From: Pedosphaera sp.
Lineage (GTDB): Bacteria; Verrucomicrobiota; Verrucomicrobiia; Limisphaerales; AAA164-E04
DNA length: 32,634 bases
Direction: 5' to 3'
Assembly: GCA_002686885.1 (NCBI GenBank)
Contig: NYYT01000010.1
Span: 36,120 to 68,753 of the forward strand
This document shows, one piece after another, positions 16,519-24,684 of this stretch. Within the stretch, counting starts at the first letter, position 1, and each line of letters starts with the position of its first letter. Under the pieces are notes generated by a model. That model saw only the letters and a list, made by a program, of their open reading frames with translations. It had not been told where the DNA came from and did no database searches. The position numbers and the translations under genes were made by a program.

Positions 16519-18678
16519 TCAACGACCTTTGCGGTCGACCGAATGAATTTCCCTCAGGTCCGACACACCGATGAGGTGAGCAGCTGCAGGTTCGTGCGTT
16601 GTTTGTTGAGGTGTTTCCAAATCTCGGAAAACGGCCCAGGCAGCTTTTTTTCGGCCATAGGGATGACTTTTCTCGGGCAGGGACCTCAACCCAAGCATCA
16701 AACCTCCTTCCTGGGGATGATCGACCCATCGATGGAGGTGGAATGCTTCCACCGCTTTGAGCGACTCCATCTTGTGCCAGGTGTAAAGCAGGGCTGCTGA
16801 CTGAATCGCCTGCGCCTGAGCCGAAGAGGCAGGCGCGTGGAAGCCCTGTTCGGAGAGAATCAGTCCTCGCATGCGCTTCTGCTCATACTTCATGGAGGGT
16901 TGCTCCATGAACCGGATCAGCACTTCCAGGTTTTTCATGGTAATCAATGGGGTATCGGGCTCAAAGGTAGGTTGGTCATCCAGCCACATTCTGGGCTCAA
17001 ACAGATTTTGAGGATAAGGGTGGTAGGCCACTCCCCAGTCAAAGTCGCCTTCTACCCTGCTGGCCGTGGAAAGCCATTCCAGAATGTCTTTGGGTGCGTA
17101 TGTTTTCCAGGTGGGATCCAGTTCTTTGGTCCAATGATGTGTGAGTGAGACAAAGACCCTTGCATGGGGGTTGTAGCGGCGTGCCATGGTGTGAACCAGG
17201 CGCATCGAACGCAGGTAATGGTCGAGGTAGAGCCCCATCGGCTGCTGGCCCATGTTGGTCCAGACCCATCCATAATCAATTTCGTTGTGAAGGATCCAGT
17301 TGGAGATCCGGCCAAAGGGGTCTCCCGGCTGAGCGTAGCGACGTGTCAGCCAATCGATGGCGGCGCCATAGGCTGCGATGCCTTCGCGGTCCGTGAGGTT
17401 GGGCATGGCATAGTGGCCTGCTCTCTCTGCCTCCGGGTGCCGCATGGCATCTCCTGTTTCGCTCTTATCCCATGCGATCAGGAGAATGGCCGAGACGACC
17501 ATCTGATGTTGTGTCGCGAAGCGAATCAATCGGTCGAGTCGTTCGCTTTGGGCGGGCGAAACAGCCCAGGTTTGCTGGCCATGAGTAAACGAGGGCCACC
17601 CGTTGCGAGGCTGTGAGTTGATCAATTGATTGAGCAAAATATTGACGGTGATATGCCCCACGCCCAATTCCACCAGTTCCTCGAGAATCTCGTTGCTCCA
17701 TACGCCTCCCATGCCCTTGCGGGTTTGAGACGTAATGGGTTCCATCGTATTTGTTCTGGGTGCCTGCTTGGGTTCCACGTAGTGCGGATGGGTGAGCAGA
17801 TTCCACGTGCCTTCCTGATAGGTGGCGATGGCCCAGCGCGAGAGCAGTCTAAGCTCGGGATCGGAGCCTACAGGCAAGGTTTGCTTCCAGCTTCCATCGG
17901 CATGCAGATGGAGTTTGCCCTGTCTCAAAGGTTCGACCGGCTGCGAAGGATTCCAGTGAAAGGGGATTTCCACCCAGTAGGGAGCAGCCACGTCTTTTGA
18001 GGCACTCATGCCTTCAAGCCGGATACCACCGGAAACGTGCCGCACGGAGGTGAGCTGCCATGGCTTTGGCGTCTGATAGAATGCATCGATCAAGTTCGAA
18101 GTTTCTTCCTTTTTCCTGCGAAGACTCTGGGCTTCCTTGCGGTTAGCAATTTCTGCACGGCTGGCCTCTCGCAGGACGAGTTTGCGAATTTGCCAGCGTA
18201 CCCCTTCCTGACGGCCCGGATCCAGCCGCAACAGGTGGTGCCGGGTAGGATCCCAGCGCTGATCGGATTCAAAGGGCAGGTCAATGGCAACGGGCATCCA
18301 GGCTTCCGCCTTGATGAGAGGCCCCATGCTCATGGACTGAGAGGCCGTGATGGGTGGCCCAAAGAAAATCTCCAGATCATCCAGCCCCTGAGGACAAAAG
18401 GTTTCAAAACTCAGCACGACCCGTTGACCTCCCACCGTTGCTGCGGGCAAGGGTTTGAGGGTCACATAGGGATCGGAGCCGGTGCTGCGCAGGGACCAGG
18501 CATCCTCGGATGCCTCCAGCACCTCCAGGTGATGCAGGGTTGCCAGATCCAGGCTCAGTGGGATCGTTGAGGATTCCGGAGAAAGGGGTGCGTCTGCTCC
18601 CCATAGAGGGGCGATGGAGAAGGCCGCGATCAGTGGGATCGGTAGCCAGTTCCAACGGTTGGACCCTCCGAATGTCAT
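16519..18678 (-). CDS. Large secreted glycosidase-like protein (DUF5722-type)
   Basis: A 719-residue exported protein with an N-terminal signal (LPIPLIAAFSIAPLWGADA). The first 200 or so residues look like a beta-rich carbohydrate-binding or jelly-roll part. A TIM-barrel-like region follows with GMGGVWSNEILEELVELGVGHITVN, which I recall as the DUF5722 opening. Two acids fit a retaining clan-A glycosidase: Glu466 in ILHNEIDYGW (acid/base type) and Glu610 in ILSEQGFH (nucleophile type). The substrate is unknown. A TTG at 18696 overlapping the preceding stop (TTGA) is an alternative start that adds six residues and would couple translation; the ATG at 18678 is the conservative choice. It is last in an operon with ptsI and a nucleotidyltransferase. 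Confidence 0.75.
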   Translation of the reverse strand: MTFGGSNRWNWLPIPLIAAFSIAPLWGADAPLSPESSTIPLSLDLATLHHLEVLEASEDAWSLRSTGSDPYVTLKPLPAATVGGQRVVLSFETFCPQGLDDLEIFFGPPITASQSMSMGPLIKAEAWMPVAIDLPFESDQRWDPTRHHLLRLDPGRQEGVRWQIRKLVLREASRAEIANRKEAQSLRRKKEETSNLIDAFYQTPKPWQLTSVRHVSGGIRLEGMSASKDVAAPYWVEIPFHWNPSQPVEPLRQGKLHLHADGSWKQTLPVGSDPELRLLSRWAIATYQEGTWNLLTHPHYVEPKQAPRTNTMEPITSQTRKGMGGVWSNEILEELVELGVGHITVNILLNQLINSQPRNGWPSFTHGQQTWAVSPAQSERLDRLIRFATQHQMVVSAILLIAWDKSETGDAMRHPEAERAGHYAMPNLTDREGIAAYGAAIDWLTRRYAQPGDPFGRISNWILHNEIDYGWVWTNMGQQPMGLYLDHYLRSMRLVHTMARRYNPHARVFVSLTHHWTKELDPTWKTYAPKDILEWLSTASRVEGDFDWGVAYHPYPQNLFEPRMWLDDQPTFEPDTPLITMKNLEVLIRFMEQPSMKYEQKRMRGLILSEQGFHAPASSAQAQAIQSAALLYTWHKMESLKAVEAFHLHRWVDHPQEGGLMLGLRSLPEKSHPYGRKKAAWAVFRDLETPQQTTHEPAAAHLIGVSDLREIHSVDRKGR

Positions 18679-18692
18679 GCGCGGGAAACGCT

Positions 18693-19439
18693 TCAAAGGT
18701 GGATGAAAATACGGTTGGCTTCTTCGAGCGTTTCCTTGGATCCGATGTCATACCAAAGCCCGGGCAGGGTCCAGGTATGGACCGGGGTGCGAGGGTAGAG
18801 CCACTGAATCATGCGTCCTGGCTGGTCGGCATTGTTTCCGTCTTTCACGTATTGAGTGATCTGAGAAAGAAATGCCTTGGGGTAGAAGTAAAGGGCAATC
18901 CCTATGACCGTGGTGGTGGGGTTCTGGGGTTTTTCCTCGAAGGAGGTGATTTGCCCTTCGATATTCATGTGGACCTCGCTGTATTTCTTGGTGTGTTCCA
19001 GTCGTCCCACATCATGAACGCCCAGCACCGGTGTTTTCTTCTCCAGGCAAAAGGCGCCAAAATCTTGAATATCCTGGCTGAAGAGATTGTCTCCTGCGAC
19101 GACCATGATGTCTTCGTCAATGGATTGCTTTTCGATGGCAAAGACCAGGTCACCGATGGCACCCAGCCGGTTGCTTGCATCGGTCGATCCATCGTTGATC
19201 ACTTTGATGGGCAGCGCAGGGTCGATGCTTTGTTGATGCTGGGCCCAAACGTGAAAATGATCGTAAAATCGATGGTTGGAAATAATTGTCACGCTGGACA
19301 GCTCCGGGGTCTGGCGCAGGTGCTGCAACACATGCGCGAGAATCGGTTTGCCTGCGACCTCCAGAAGGGGTTTGGGTTGTGTCAGCGTCAGCGGATACAG
19401 CCGGGTGGCGTATCCGGCAGCCAGAATGATGAGTTTCAT
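18693..19439 (-). CDS. Sugar-1-phosphate nucleotidyltransferase
   Basis: A 248-residue nucleotidyltransferase of the glucose-1-phosphate thymidylyltransferase/RmlA-related group, which makes NDP-sugars from NTP and sugar-1-phosphate. The N-terminal signature is LAAGYATRLYPLTLTQPKP (residues 7-24), where the common GxGTRL is GYATRL. The metal-binding Asp117 is in VVAGDNLF, and FEEKP and WYDIGS segments follow. It lacks the C-terminal left-handed helix domain of GlmU/GlgC, so it is a short stand-alone form. It overlaps ptsI by 4 nt upstream and abuts the glycosidase-like gene downstream. The sugar is not known. Confidence 0.88.
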   Translation of the reverse strand: MKLIILAAGYATRLYPLTLTQPKPLLEVAGKPILAHVLQHLRQTPELSSVTIISNHRFYDHFHVWAQHQQSIDPALPIKVINDGSTDASNRLGAIGDLVFAIEKQSIDEDIMVVAGDNLFSQDIQDFGAFCLEKKTPVLGVHDVGRLEHTKKYSEVHMNIEGQITSFEEKPQNPTTTVIGIALYFYPKAFLSQITQYVKDGNNADQPGRMIQWLYPRTPVHTWTLPGLWYDIGSKETLEEANRIFIHL

Positions 19440-21223
19440 AGGGTGGAGAGGTCGTGGGTGTTCATGGGCATGATCTCGGGCACCAGGCGTCGGACCAATC
19501 CCTGGGTGGCCTGCAGGATTTCTGCCGAGGTACTCATCTTCAGAGCCTTGGCAGCAAAATCGCGCGCTTCCTCGAGCTTCAGTCTGCGGATGAGGTATTT
19601 GACCCGAGGCACCAGTGGAGGTGCCACACTCAGTTCATCCACTCCCAACCCGATCAACAAGGGTACCATCACCGGTTCTCCAGCCATTTCGCCGCACACA
19701 CCCACCTGGGTGCCGGCTGCATGAGCCCTTTGGGTCACCTGACTGATCAAACGAATGATGGCTGGATGGGTGGGTTGATACAGACCCGCAATCAAATCGT
19801 TGGTGCGGTCTACCGCCATGGCATATTGAATGAGATCGTTGGTGCCGATACTCACAAAATCCACTTTTTCCGCCAACTCATCAACGATCATCGCTGCTGC
19901 AGGGGTTTCGATCATCACCCCGACTTGGATGTCGTCATCGTAAGGGGTCCCTTCTGCCTGGAGCTGTGCCTTGCATGCTTCCAGGTGGCGAAGACTTCCC
20001 TCCAGTTCCTCCAGGCTGGTCACCATGGGAAACATCACCCGAAGCTGTCCGTGATGACTGGCACGCAGGATGGCCCGTAACTGAGTCTGAAAGATGTCCT
20101 CTCGGGCCAGACTGATGCGAATGGCACGGAAGCCAAGTGCTGGGTTGGATTCTTCTCCGGAATGCACCAGATGACTGAGTTTGTCGGCACCCAGATCGAG
20201 CGTGCGAATGGTGACCGGCCGCCGCGGTAGTGTCTCGACGACCGATTGGTAGGCTTGGGCCTGGGTGGCTTCATCCGGCCACTGGGTTTGATTGAGAAAA
20301 AGGTATTCGGAGCGAAAGAGCCCCACCCCGTCGGCACCTTGTTTGAGGATGGCAGCGGCATCCTCGGGTTGATCCAGATTTGCCTCCAGTGCCACCGGGT
20401 GATCATCCAGGGTGATCGCGGGCAGATCGCGCACCTTGGCCAGGCGCGCCTCCTGATCTTCGTGCATCCGAATGAATTGACCGTATTCAAAGAGGATCTG
20501 ATCGGAAGGGTTCTGAACGACCATGCCATTGTAGCCGTCTAGAAGAACAAAATCATCTTCGCGCAATTGCTGGCTGATATTGTGTAAGCCCACGACCGCT
20601 GGGATCTGGAGTGCGCGGGCAAGGATGGCCGTGTGGGAAGTTTGGCTTCCGACATCGGTGGCAAAGCCCAGCACCATGTTGCGATCCAGCATGGCCGTCA
20701 TGCTGGGTGTCAGATCATGTCCAACGACGATGCTCGGCACCTTCAGCTGATAGAGTCGCATGTCATCCTGCTGCCCCATCAACTGGGTCAGGACACGCTG
20801 GGACACATCCCTCAGATCCACCGCTCTTTCGCGAAGGTAGTCATCCTCCATGGCTTCAAAGGCGCGGGCGTACTTTTCAGAAATACTCCAGTAAGCATGC
20901 TCCACATTGCAGCCGTTATCTCGGACCATCTGATGGGTTTCCTGGAGCAGGGCCGCATCCTCCAGCACCATCAGATGCGCTTCAAAAATATCCGCATGCT
21001 GACTACCGACCTTTTCCTTCAGGCTTTGATGCATGGCCTTCAACTCCTTTCGCGTCTGAACGATGGCCGATTCAAAGCGGGAGAGCTCTGCCTCAAGTTG
21101 GTCTTTGCTCACACGGTGCTGTGGCACGTGCAGGTGTTTTTTGTCCAGGAGGTGTACACGGCCACGACAGACACCTCCGGATGCGGCGATGCCTTGGCGC
21201 TTGAGTTGACTTTCCTGACTCAT
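19436..21223 (-). CDS. ptsI: Phosphoenolpyruvate-protein phosphotransferase (PTS enzyme I)
   Basis: A 595-residue enzyme I that takes phosphate from PEP and passes it to HPr. The swivelling phospho-histidine is His197 in SQTSHTAILARAL; the PEP-binding half shows GVGLFRSEYLFL, a conserved arginine in LGFRAIRISL, MIETPAA, and the catalytic-cysteine motif VGVCGEMAGEP. There is no N-terminal GAF domain, so it is a standard EI rather than PtsP. I chose ATG 21223 because the frame upstream to 21319 has no conserved sequence. No HPr or EII gene is in the window, so it may serve a regulatory PTS. It heads a three-gene operon. Confidence 0.93.
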   Translation of the reverse strand: MSQESQLKRQGIAASGGVCRGRVHLLDKKHLHVPQHRVSKDQLEAELSRFESAIVQTRKELKAMHQSLKEKVGSQHADIFEAHLMVLEDAALLQETHQMVRDNGCNVEHAYWSISEKYARAFEAMEDDYLRERAVDLRDVSQRVLTQLMGQQDDMRLYQLKVPSIVVGHDLTPSMTAMLDRNMVLGFATDVGSQTSHTAILARALQIPAVVGLHNISQQLREDDFVLLDGYNGMVVQNPSDQILFEYGQFIRMHEDQEARLAKVRDLPAITLDDHPVALEANLDQPEDAAAILKQGADGVGLFRSEYLFLNQTQWPDEATQAQAYQSVVETLPRRPVTIRTLDLGADKLSHLVHSGEESNPALGFRAIRISLAREDIFQTQLRAILRASHHGQLRVMFPMVTSLEELEGSLRHLEACKAQLQAEGTPYDDDIQVGVMIETPAAAMIVDELAEKVDFVSIGTNDLIQYAMAVDRTNDLIAGLYQPTHPAIIRLISQVTQRAHAAGTQVGVCGEMAGEPVMVPLLIGLGVDELSVAPPLVPRVKYLIRRLKLEEARDFAAKALKMSTSAEILQATQGLVRRLVPEIMPMNTHDLSTL

Positions 21224-21345
21224 TGACGTTGCCAAGCCTAGACAAGAGCGCAATGAGTTGAAAATCAAATAGTGGACGGAGCTTCGCATCCGGGAAATGC
21301 AAATGGGTGTTGAGCCCATGCAGTGGCTCCACTTAAAATGGGAAC

Positions 21346-21630
21346 ATGCTTTGGGTTCATGTGATGATTCATGTCAACGAGGCCGATGTGGACGCCTTCC
21401 GCCAAGCCTCGCTGGAAAACGCACGTCAGAGTCGAGAAGAACCTGGCATCGCTCAGTTTGACCTTGTTCAGCAGCGCGATGACCCCACTCGATTTGTCCT
21501 CATCGAAGTTTACCGTGATGCCGAAGCTCCCTTACGCCACAAGGAGACGGTACACTATCAGAAATGGAGGGACACCGTGGCTCCGATGATGGCGTCCCCT
21601 CGAACCAGTATCTCCTACCAGCTCTGCTGA
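21346..21630 (+). CDS. ABM-domain protein (LsrG/YgiN-like)
   Basis: A 94-residue antibiotic-biosynthesis-monooxygenase (ABM) fold protein, a single ferredoxin-like barrel. The family pattern is clear: N-terminal [17 protein letters not shown], then [30 protein letters not shown], and [12 protein letters not shown]. Relatives include LsrG, which isomerises phospho-AI-2 products, and YgiN quinol monooxygenase. It sits 4 nt before an Fe-alcohol dehydrogenase, and LsrG-like proteins do occur beside deoxysugar genes, so a role in handling a reactive carbonyl or sugar-derived dione is plausible but unproven. Confidence 0.85.
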   Translation: MLWVHVMIHVNEADVDAFRQASLENARQSREEPGIAQFDLVQQRDDPTRFVLIEVYRDAEAPLRHKETVHYQKWRDTVAPMMASPRTSISYQLC

Positions 21631-21634
21631 TGTG

Positions 21635-22807
21635 ATGGACCGTTCAGCTGTTTCGGCTTTTACCTTCTCCACTGCAGCCTCGGTCCGGTTTGGGTGGGGT
21701 TCCCTTGCAGAGCTCGGTCAGCGAGTGAGTTCCTATGGAGATCGTGTCTTGGTGGTGTGCGGCCGGCGTGTCGAGCGGGTTCAACCCTGTCTCGATCTTC
21801 TGGATCAGTGCGGCAAGAAGCCCACGCTTTTCGAATTGGCTTCCGAACCCAAGGTGGAAGACATCGAACGGGGGATTCTTCAGGTGCGGGAGGGTTTTGA
21901 CTGGGTGCTCGGCTTCGGGGGCGGAAGTGTCCTGGATGCCGCCAAGGCCCTGGCCATCATGGCGCCCCAGCCGGGTTCGCTCATGGATTATCTGGAAGTG
22001 ATTGGTCGCGCTCAGCCGTTTCCGCTCCCTGGCCTTCCAGTGGTTGCGGTGCCCACCACAGCTGGAACGGGATCGGAAGTCACGCGCAACGCGGTCATTA
22101 CCTCGCCCGACCATCGGGTGAAAGTAAGCCTCAGACACGATTCCATGTTGCCAACCATGGCACTGGTGGATCCATCCCTTGCCTGCTCGCTGCCGGCCCC
22201 GCTCACCGCTGCCACCGGTCTGGATGCCTTGACGCAGCTCATCGAGGCCTTTGTCTCGCGGCGTGCCAACCCGCTCACTGATGCTTGCTGCCGCCAAGGC
22301 ATTCCCAGAGCCCTGCGATCTCTCGAAAAGGCGGTTCATGCCCCTGAGGATCCATCCGCCCGCACCGACATGGCACTGGCAAGCCTCTACAGTGGCATGG
22401 CTCTCGCCAATGCCGGCCTGGGGGCGGTGCATGCAATTGCCGGGCCTCTGGGCGGCATGCATCCTTCAGCTCCTCATGGCGCTCTATGTGCGGTTTTGCT
22501 TCCCCATTCTCTGGAACGACTCCATGCAGCCGTGCGGAATCTCCAGCCCACGCCGACCTGCCTGTTCCAGTTGGAGGCCCTAGCTGAAATGATCTTGGGT
22601 GACCCAAAAGCGTCGATCACCGAGGCACTTTCCTGGCTTCACGCATGGGTCGCGTCCTTTGCCCTGCCCTCACTGCGTCACTACGGTCTCTCCCAGCAAG
22701 AATGGCCTCTATTGGCGGAAAAAGCCCTGGCTTCCAGCAGCATGAAGGGCCATCCGGTGGACATGACCCTGCAGGAAGTGTGCGACCTGGTGCAGCGTGC
22801 CTACTAA
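21635..22807 (+). CDS. Iron-containing alcohol dehydrogenase, lactaldehyde reductase-like
   Basis: A 390-residue group III alcohol dehydrogenase. The NAD(P) motif GGGSVLDAAK is at 95-104, with PTTAGTGSEVT at 140-150. The metal site shows Asp197, then Gln201 where FucO has His, and His266 and His281 (PHG). The His-to-Gln change in DALTQ occurs in a recognised subgroup of the family, so it need not mean inactivity, but metal use may differ. The likely partner reaction is reduction of L-lactaldehyde released by the downstream aldolase. A GTG codon at 21632 directly precedes the ATG at 21635. It follows the ABM gene by 4 nt. Confidence 0.87.
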   Translation: MDRSAVSAFTFSTAASVRFGWGSLAELGQRVSSYGDRVLVVCGRRVERVQPCLDLLDQCGKKPTLFELASEPKVEDIERGILQVREGFDWVLGFGGGSVLDAAKALAIMAPQPGSLMDYLEVIGRAQPFPLPGLPVVAVPTTAGTGSEVTRNAVITSPDHRVKVSLRHDSMLPTMALVDPSLACSLPAPLTAATGLDALTQLIEAFVSRRANPLTDACCRQGIPRALRSLEKAVHAPEDPSARTDMALASLYSGMALANAGLGAVHAIAGPLGGMHPSAPHGALCAVLLPHSLERLHAAVRNLQPTPTCLFQLEALAEMILGDPKASITEALSWLHAWVASFALPSLRHYGLSQQEWPLLAEKALASSSMKGHPVDMTLQEVCDLVQRAY

Positions 22808-22889
22808 GGGGAACTGCTCGTCAGAAAGGAAGTTCGGGTGGCGCGATACGACATCGACGGGCACGCAAAGGGTGGGTTAGGCTTCTCCC

Positions 22890-23786
22890 ATGCACGGCCA
22901 GGATCTATCGGCATACCATCACATGATAGGGTCACACTTTGCCTACCCAGACCAAGCAGAGCAATGGTCTCAATACGCGCTTTCCACGGAACAACTCGAC
23001 CACTACCGAGAACAGGGTTTTGTCAGCGGCGTTCCTCTGCTGAGTGATGCGCAGGTGGATCTCCTGAGAGAGGAGTTGGACACATTCTTTGAACCCGATC
23101 ATGCGGGGCGCGAGTGGTGGTATGAGTATCATTCCAACGAGGCCAGTGAGCCCGAGCAGGTTCTCTTCCACGCTCTGGGCAGTTGGCGCCTGCGTCCGGG
23201 CTTTCACGATGCCCTGTGGAATCCTGCCTTTACCTTGCCCGCCACCCAACTCCTGGGAGGCGCGGTCCGTTTCTGGCATGACCAACTGTTCTGCAAGCCG
23301 GCTCACCATGGTGGTGTGGTGGCCTGGCATCAGGATTATTCTTACTGGACACGCACCTGTCCCATGCAACACCTCACGTGCTGGATCGGACTGGATGACA
23401 CCGATGAAAGCAATGGCTGCATGTTCTATGTGCCTGGCAGCCACCAGTGGGACCTCCTTCCCATCACGGGTCTGGCAGGCGACATGGACGCCATTGAGCA
23501 AGTCCTCAGCCCCGACCAGTGGGAGGCTCTACAAAACCCCGTTCCCGTATGCCTCAAGAAAGGGCATGCTGCTTTTCATCACCCGCTCATGGTGCATGGC
23601 TCTCGCGAAAACCGTTCGGACCGACCCCGGCGAGCCCTGGTGCTCAATGCCTTCAAGGACGGTACGCTGAGCGACACGAAGGAACCCCTGATGGCGGGAG
23701 TGCCGGCCGTACCCAGAGGAGAGAAGCTGGCCGGTACGTTCTTTCCGCTCCTGCTCGACCCGGCTCGATTACCGGTTTCCTCATAA
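22890..23786 (+). CDS. PhyH-family Fe(II)/2-oxoglutarate dioxygenase
   Basis: A 298-residue phytanoyl-CoA dioxygenase family enzyme with a double-stranded beta-helix core. The iron facial triad is His147-x-Asp149 in AWHQDYSYW and His236 in HHPLMVHGS, followed by RPRRALV with the arginine that binds 2-oxoglutarate. [16 protein letters not shown] is a typical PhyH segment. The substrate cannot be predicted; members hydroxylate fatty acyl chains, small metabolites or sugars. It lies 82 bp after the dehydrogenase and 73 bp before the aldolase on the same strand, so it is probably part of this cluster. ATG 22923 is an alternative start. Confidence 0.87.
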   Translation: MHGQDLSAYHHMIGSHFAYPDQAEQWSQYALSTEQLDHYREQGFVSGVPLLSDAQVDLLREELDTFFEPDHAGREWWYEYHSNEASEPEQVLFHALGSWRLRPGFHDALWNPAFTLPATQLLGGAVRFWHDQLFCKPAHHGGVVAWHQDYSYWTRTCPMQHLTCWIGLDDTDESNGCMFYVPGSHQWDLLPITGLAGDMDAIEQVLSPDQWEALQNPVPVCLKKGHAAFHHPLMVHGSRENRSDRPRRALVLNAFKDGTLSDTKEPLMAGVPAVPRGEKLAGTFFPLLLDPARLPVSS

Positions 23787-23859
23787 GGGCACTGCTGGTG
23801 GATCCGGCCTCATCGATCCTTGAAACTCGAGCCAGTACGGTTCATCTTTTCAAGCATCC

Positions 23860-24684
23860 ATGATGACCGAGGACGCCTCACCGACTGATCGGACTGATCG
23901 CGCGACTGTCGCGGCACTGCTGGATCTCTCTCACCAACTGGGAGACTCCTGTCGATCTTTGTGCATCCTTGGAGAGGGCAATACTTCGGCTCTGCTGGAA
24001 GGGGGGCGACTGGCGGTCAAGGCCAGTGGCTCGATCCTCGATCAGCTTCAACTGGGAGACCTTACCTGGTGCTACCAGCAACCTTTGGTTCAGGCGTTGG
24101 ATCAGGAAACCATGACCGATACGCAGATGCATGATTTGCTGAAGTCCTCTCAGGTATCTTCCGAGGCCAAAAAACCCAGCATCGAAACGGTCTTTCATGC
24201 CTGGTTGCTGACGCTTCCGGGAGTTGGATTTGTGGGGCACACCCACTGCCTGGCAGCCAACCAAATCCTCTGCTCACCTCGAGGGAAGGACTTCGCGACG
24301 CAACGACTCTTTCCCGATGAAGTGGTGGTCTGTGGGCGTTCCTCGGTATGGGTTCCATACACCGATCCGGGGCTCCCTCTGGCCAAGGCCATTCGCGAGG
24401 GTGTGCAACAGCACATGCAGGAAGAGGGTCTGCCGCCCAAACTGGTGCTGCTGCAAAACCACGGCATCATCGCTTTGGGGGCGACCAGCGAAGCCGTCCT
24501 GGCCATCACCTTGATGGCCGAAAAAGCCGCTGCTATTTTTGTGGGTGCTGCTGCCTTGGGGGGCCTGAGTTCATGCGGCCCGAACAAGTTGATCGCATTG
24601 CTTCCAGGCCGGATGAACACGAGCGGCAACAGTGTTTGCATCTTGGGGAACCCCTTGCAAGCGACAGAAATTCCTTATGAGTGA
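23860..24684 (+). CDS. Class II aldolase/adducin-family protein, putative deoxysugar-phosphate aldolase
   Basis: A 274-residue class II aldolase. The zinc ligands are His127 and His129 (GHTHC) and His201 (LQNHGIIALG); the catalytic acid position is Glu109 (KPSIETVFHAW). The ILGEGNTSALLEGGRLAVKASG region is typical of a PVC-group subfamily rather than E. coli RhaD. Given rhamnulokinase immediately downstream, the likely reaction is cleavage of a 6-deoxyketose 1-phosphate into dihydroxyacetone phosphate and L-lactaldehyde. The stop overlaps the rhaB start by 8 nt, so the two are translated together. Two adjacent ATGs (23860, 23863) are possible starts. Confidence 0.85.
   Translation: MMTEDASPTDRTDRATVAALLDLSHQLGDSCRSLCILGEGNTSALLEGGRLAVKASGSILDQLQLGDLTWCYQQPLVQALDQETMTDTQMHDLLKSSQVSSEAKKPSIETVFHAWLLTLPGVGFVGHTHCLAANQILCSPRGKDFATQRLFPDEVVVCGRSSVWVPYTDPGLPLAKAIREGVQQHMQEEGLPPKLVLLQNHGIIALGATSEAVLAITLMAEKAAAIFVGAAALGGLSSCGPNKLIALLPGRMNTSGNSVCILGNPLQATEIPYE

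Noticed and set aside
18510-19724. 404-codon open frame on the plus strand
   Set aside because: It lies antisense to the clear nucleotidyltransferase gene and the ends of its two neighbours; its translation shows no recognisable motif. High-GC opposite frames of this length are common here.
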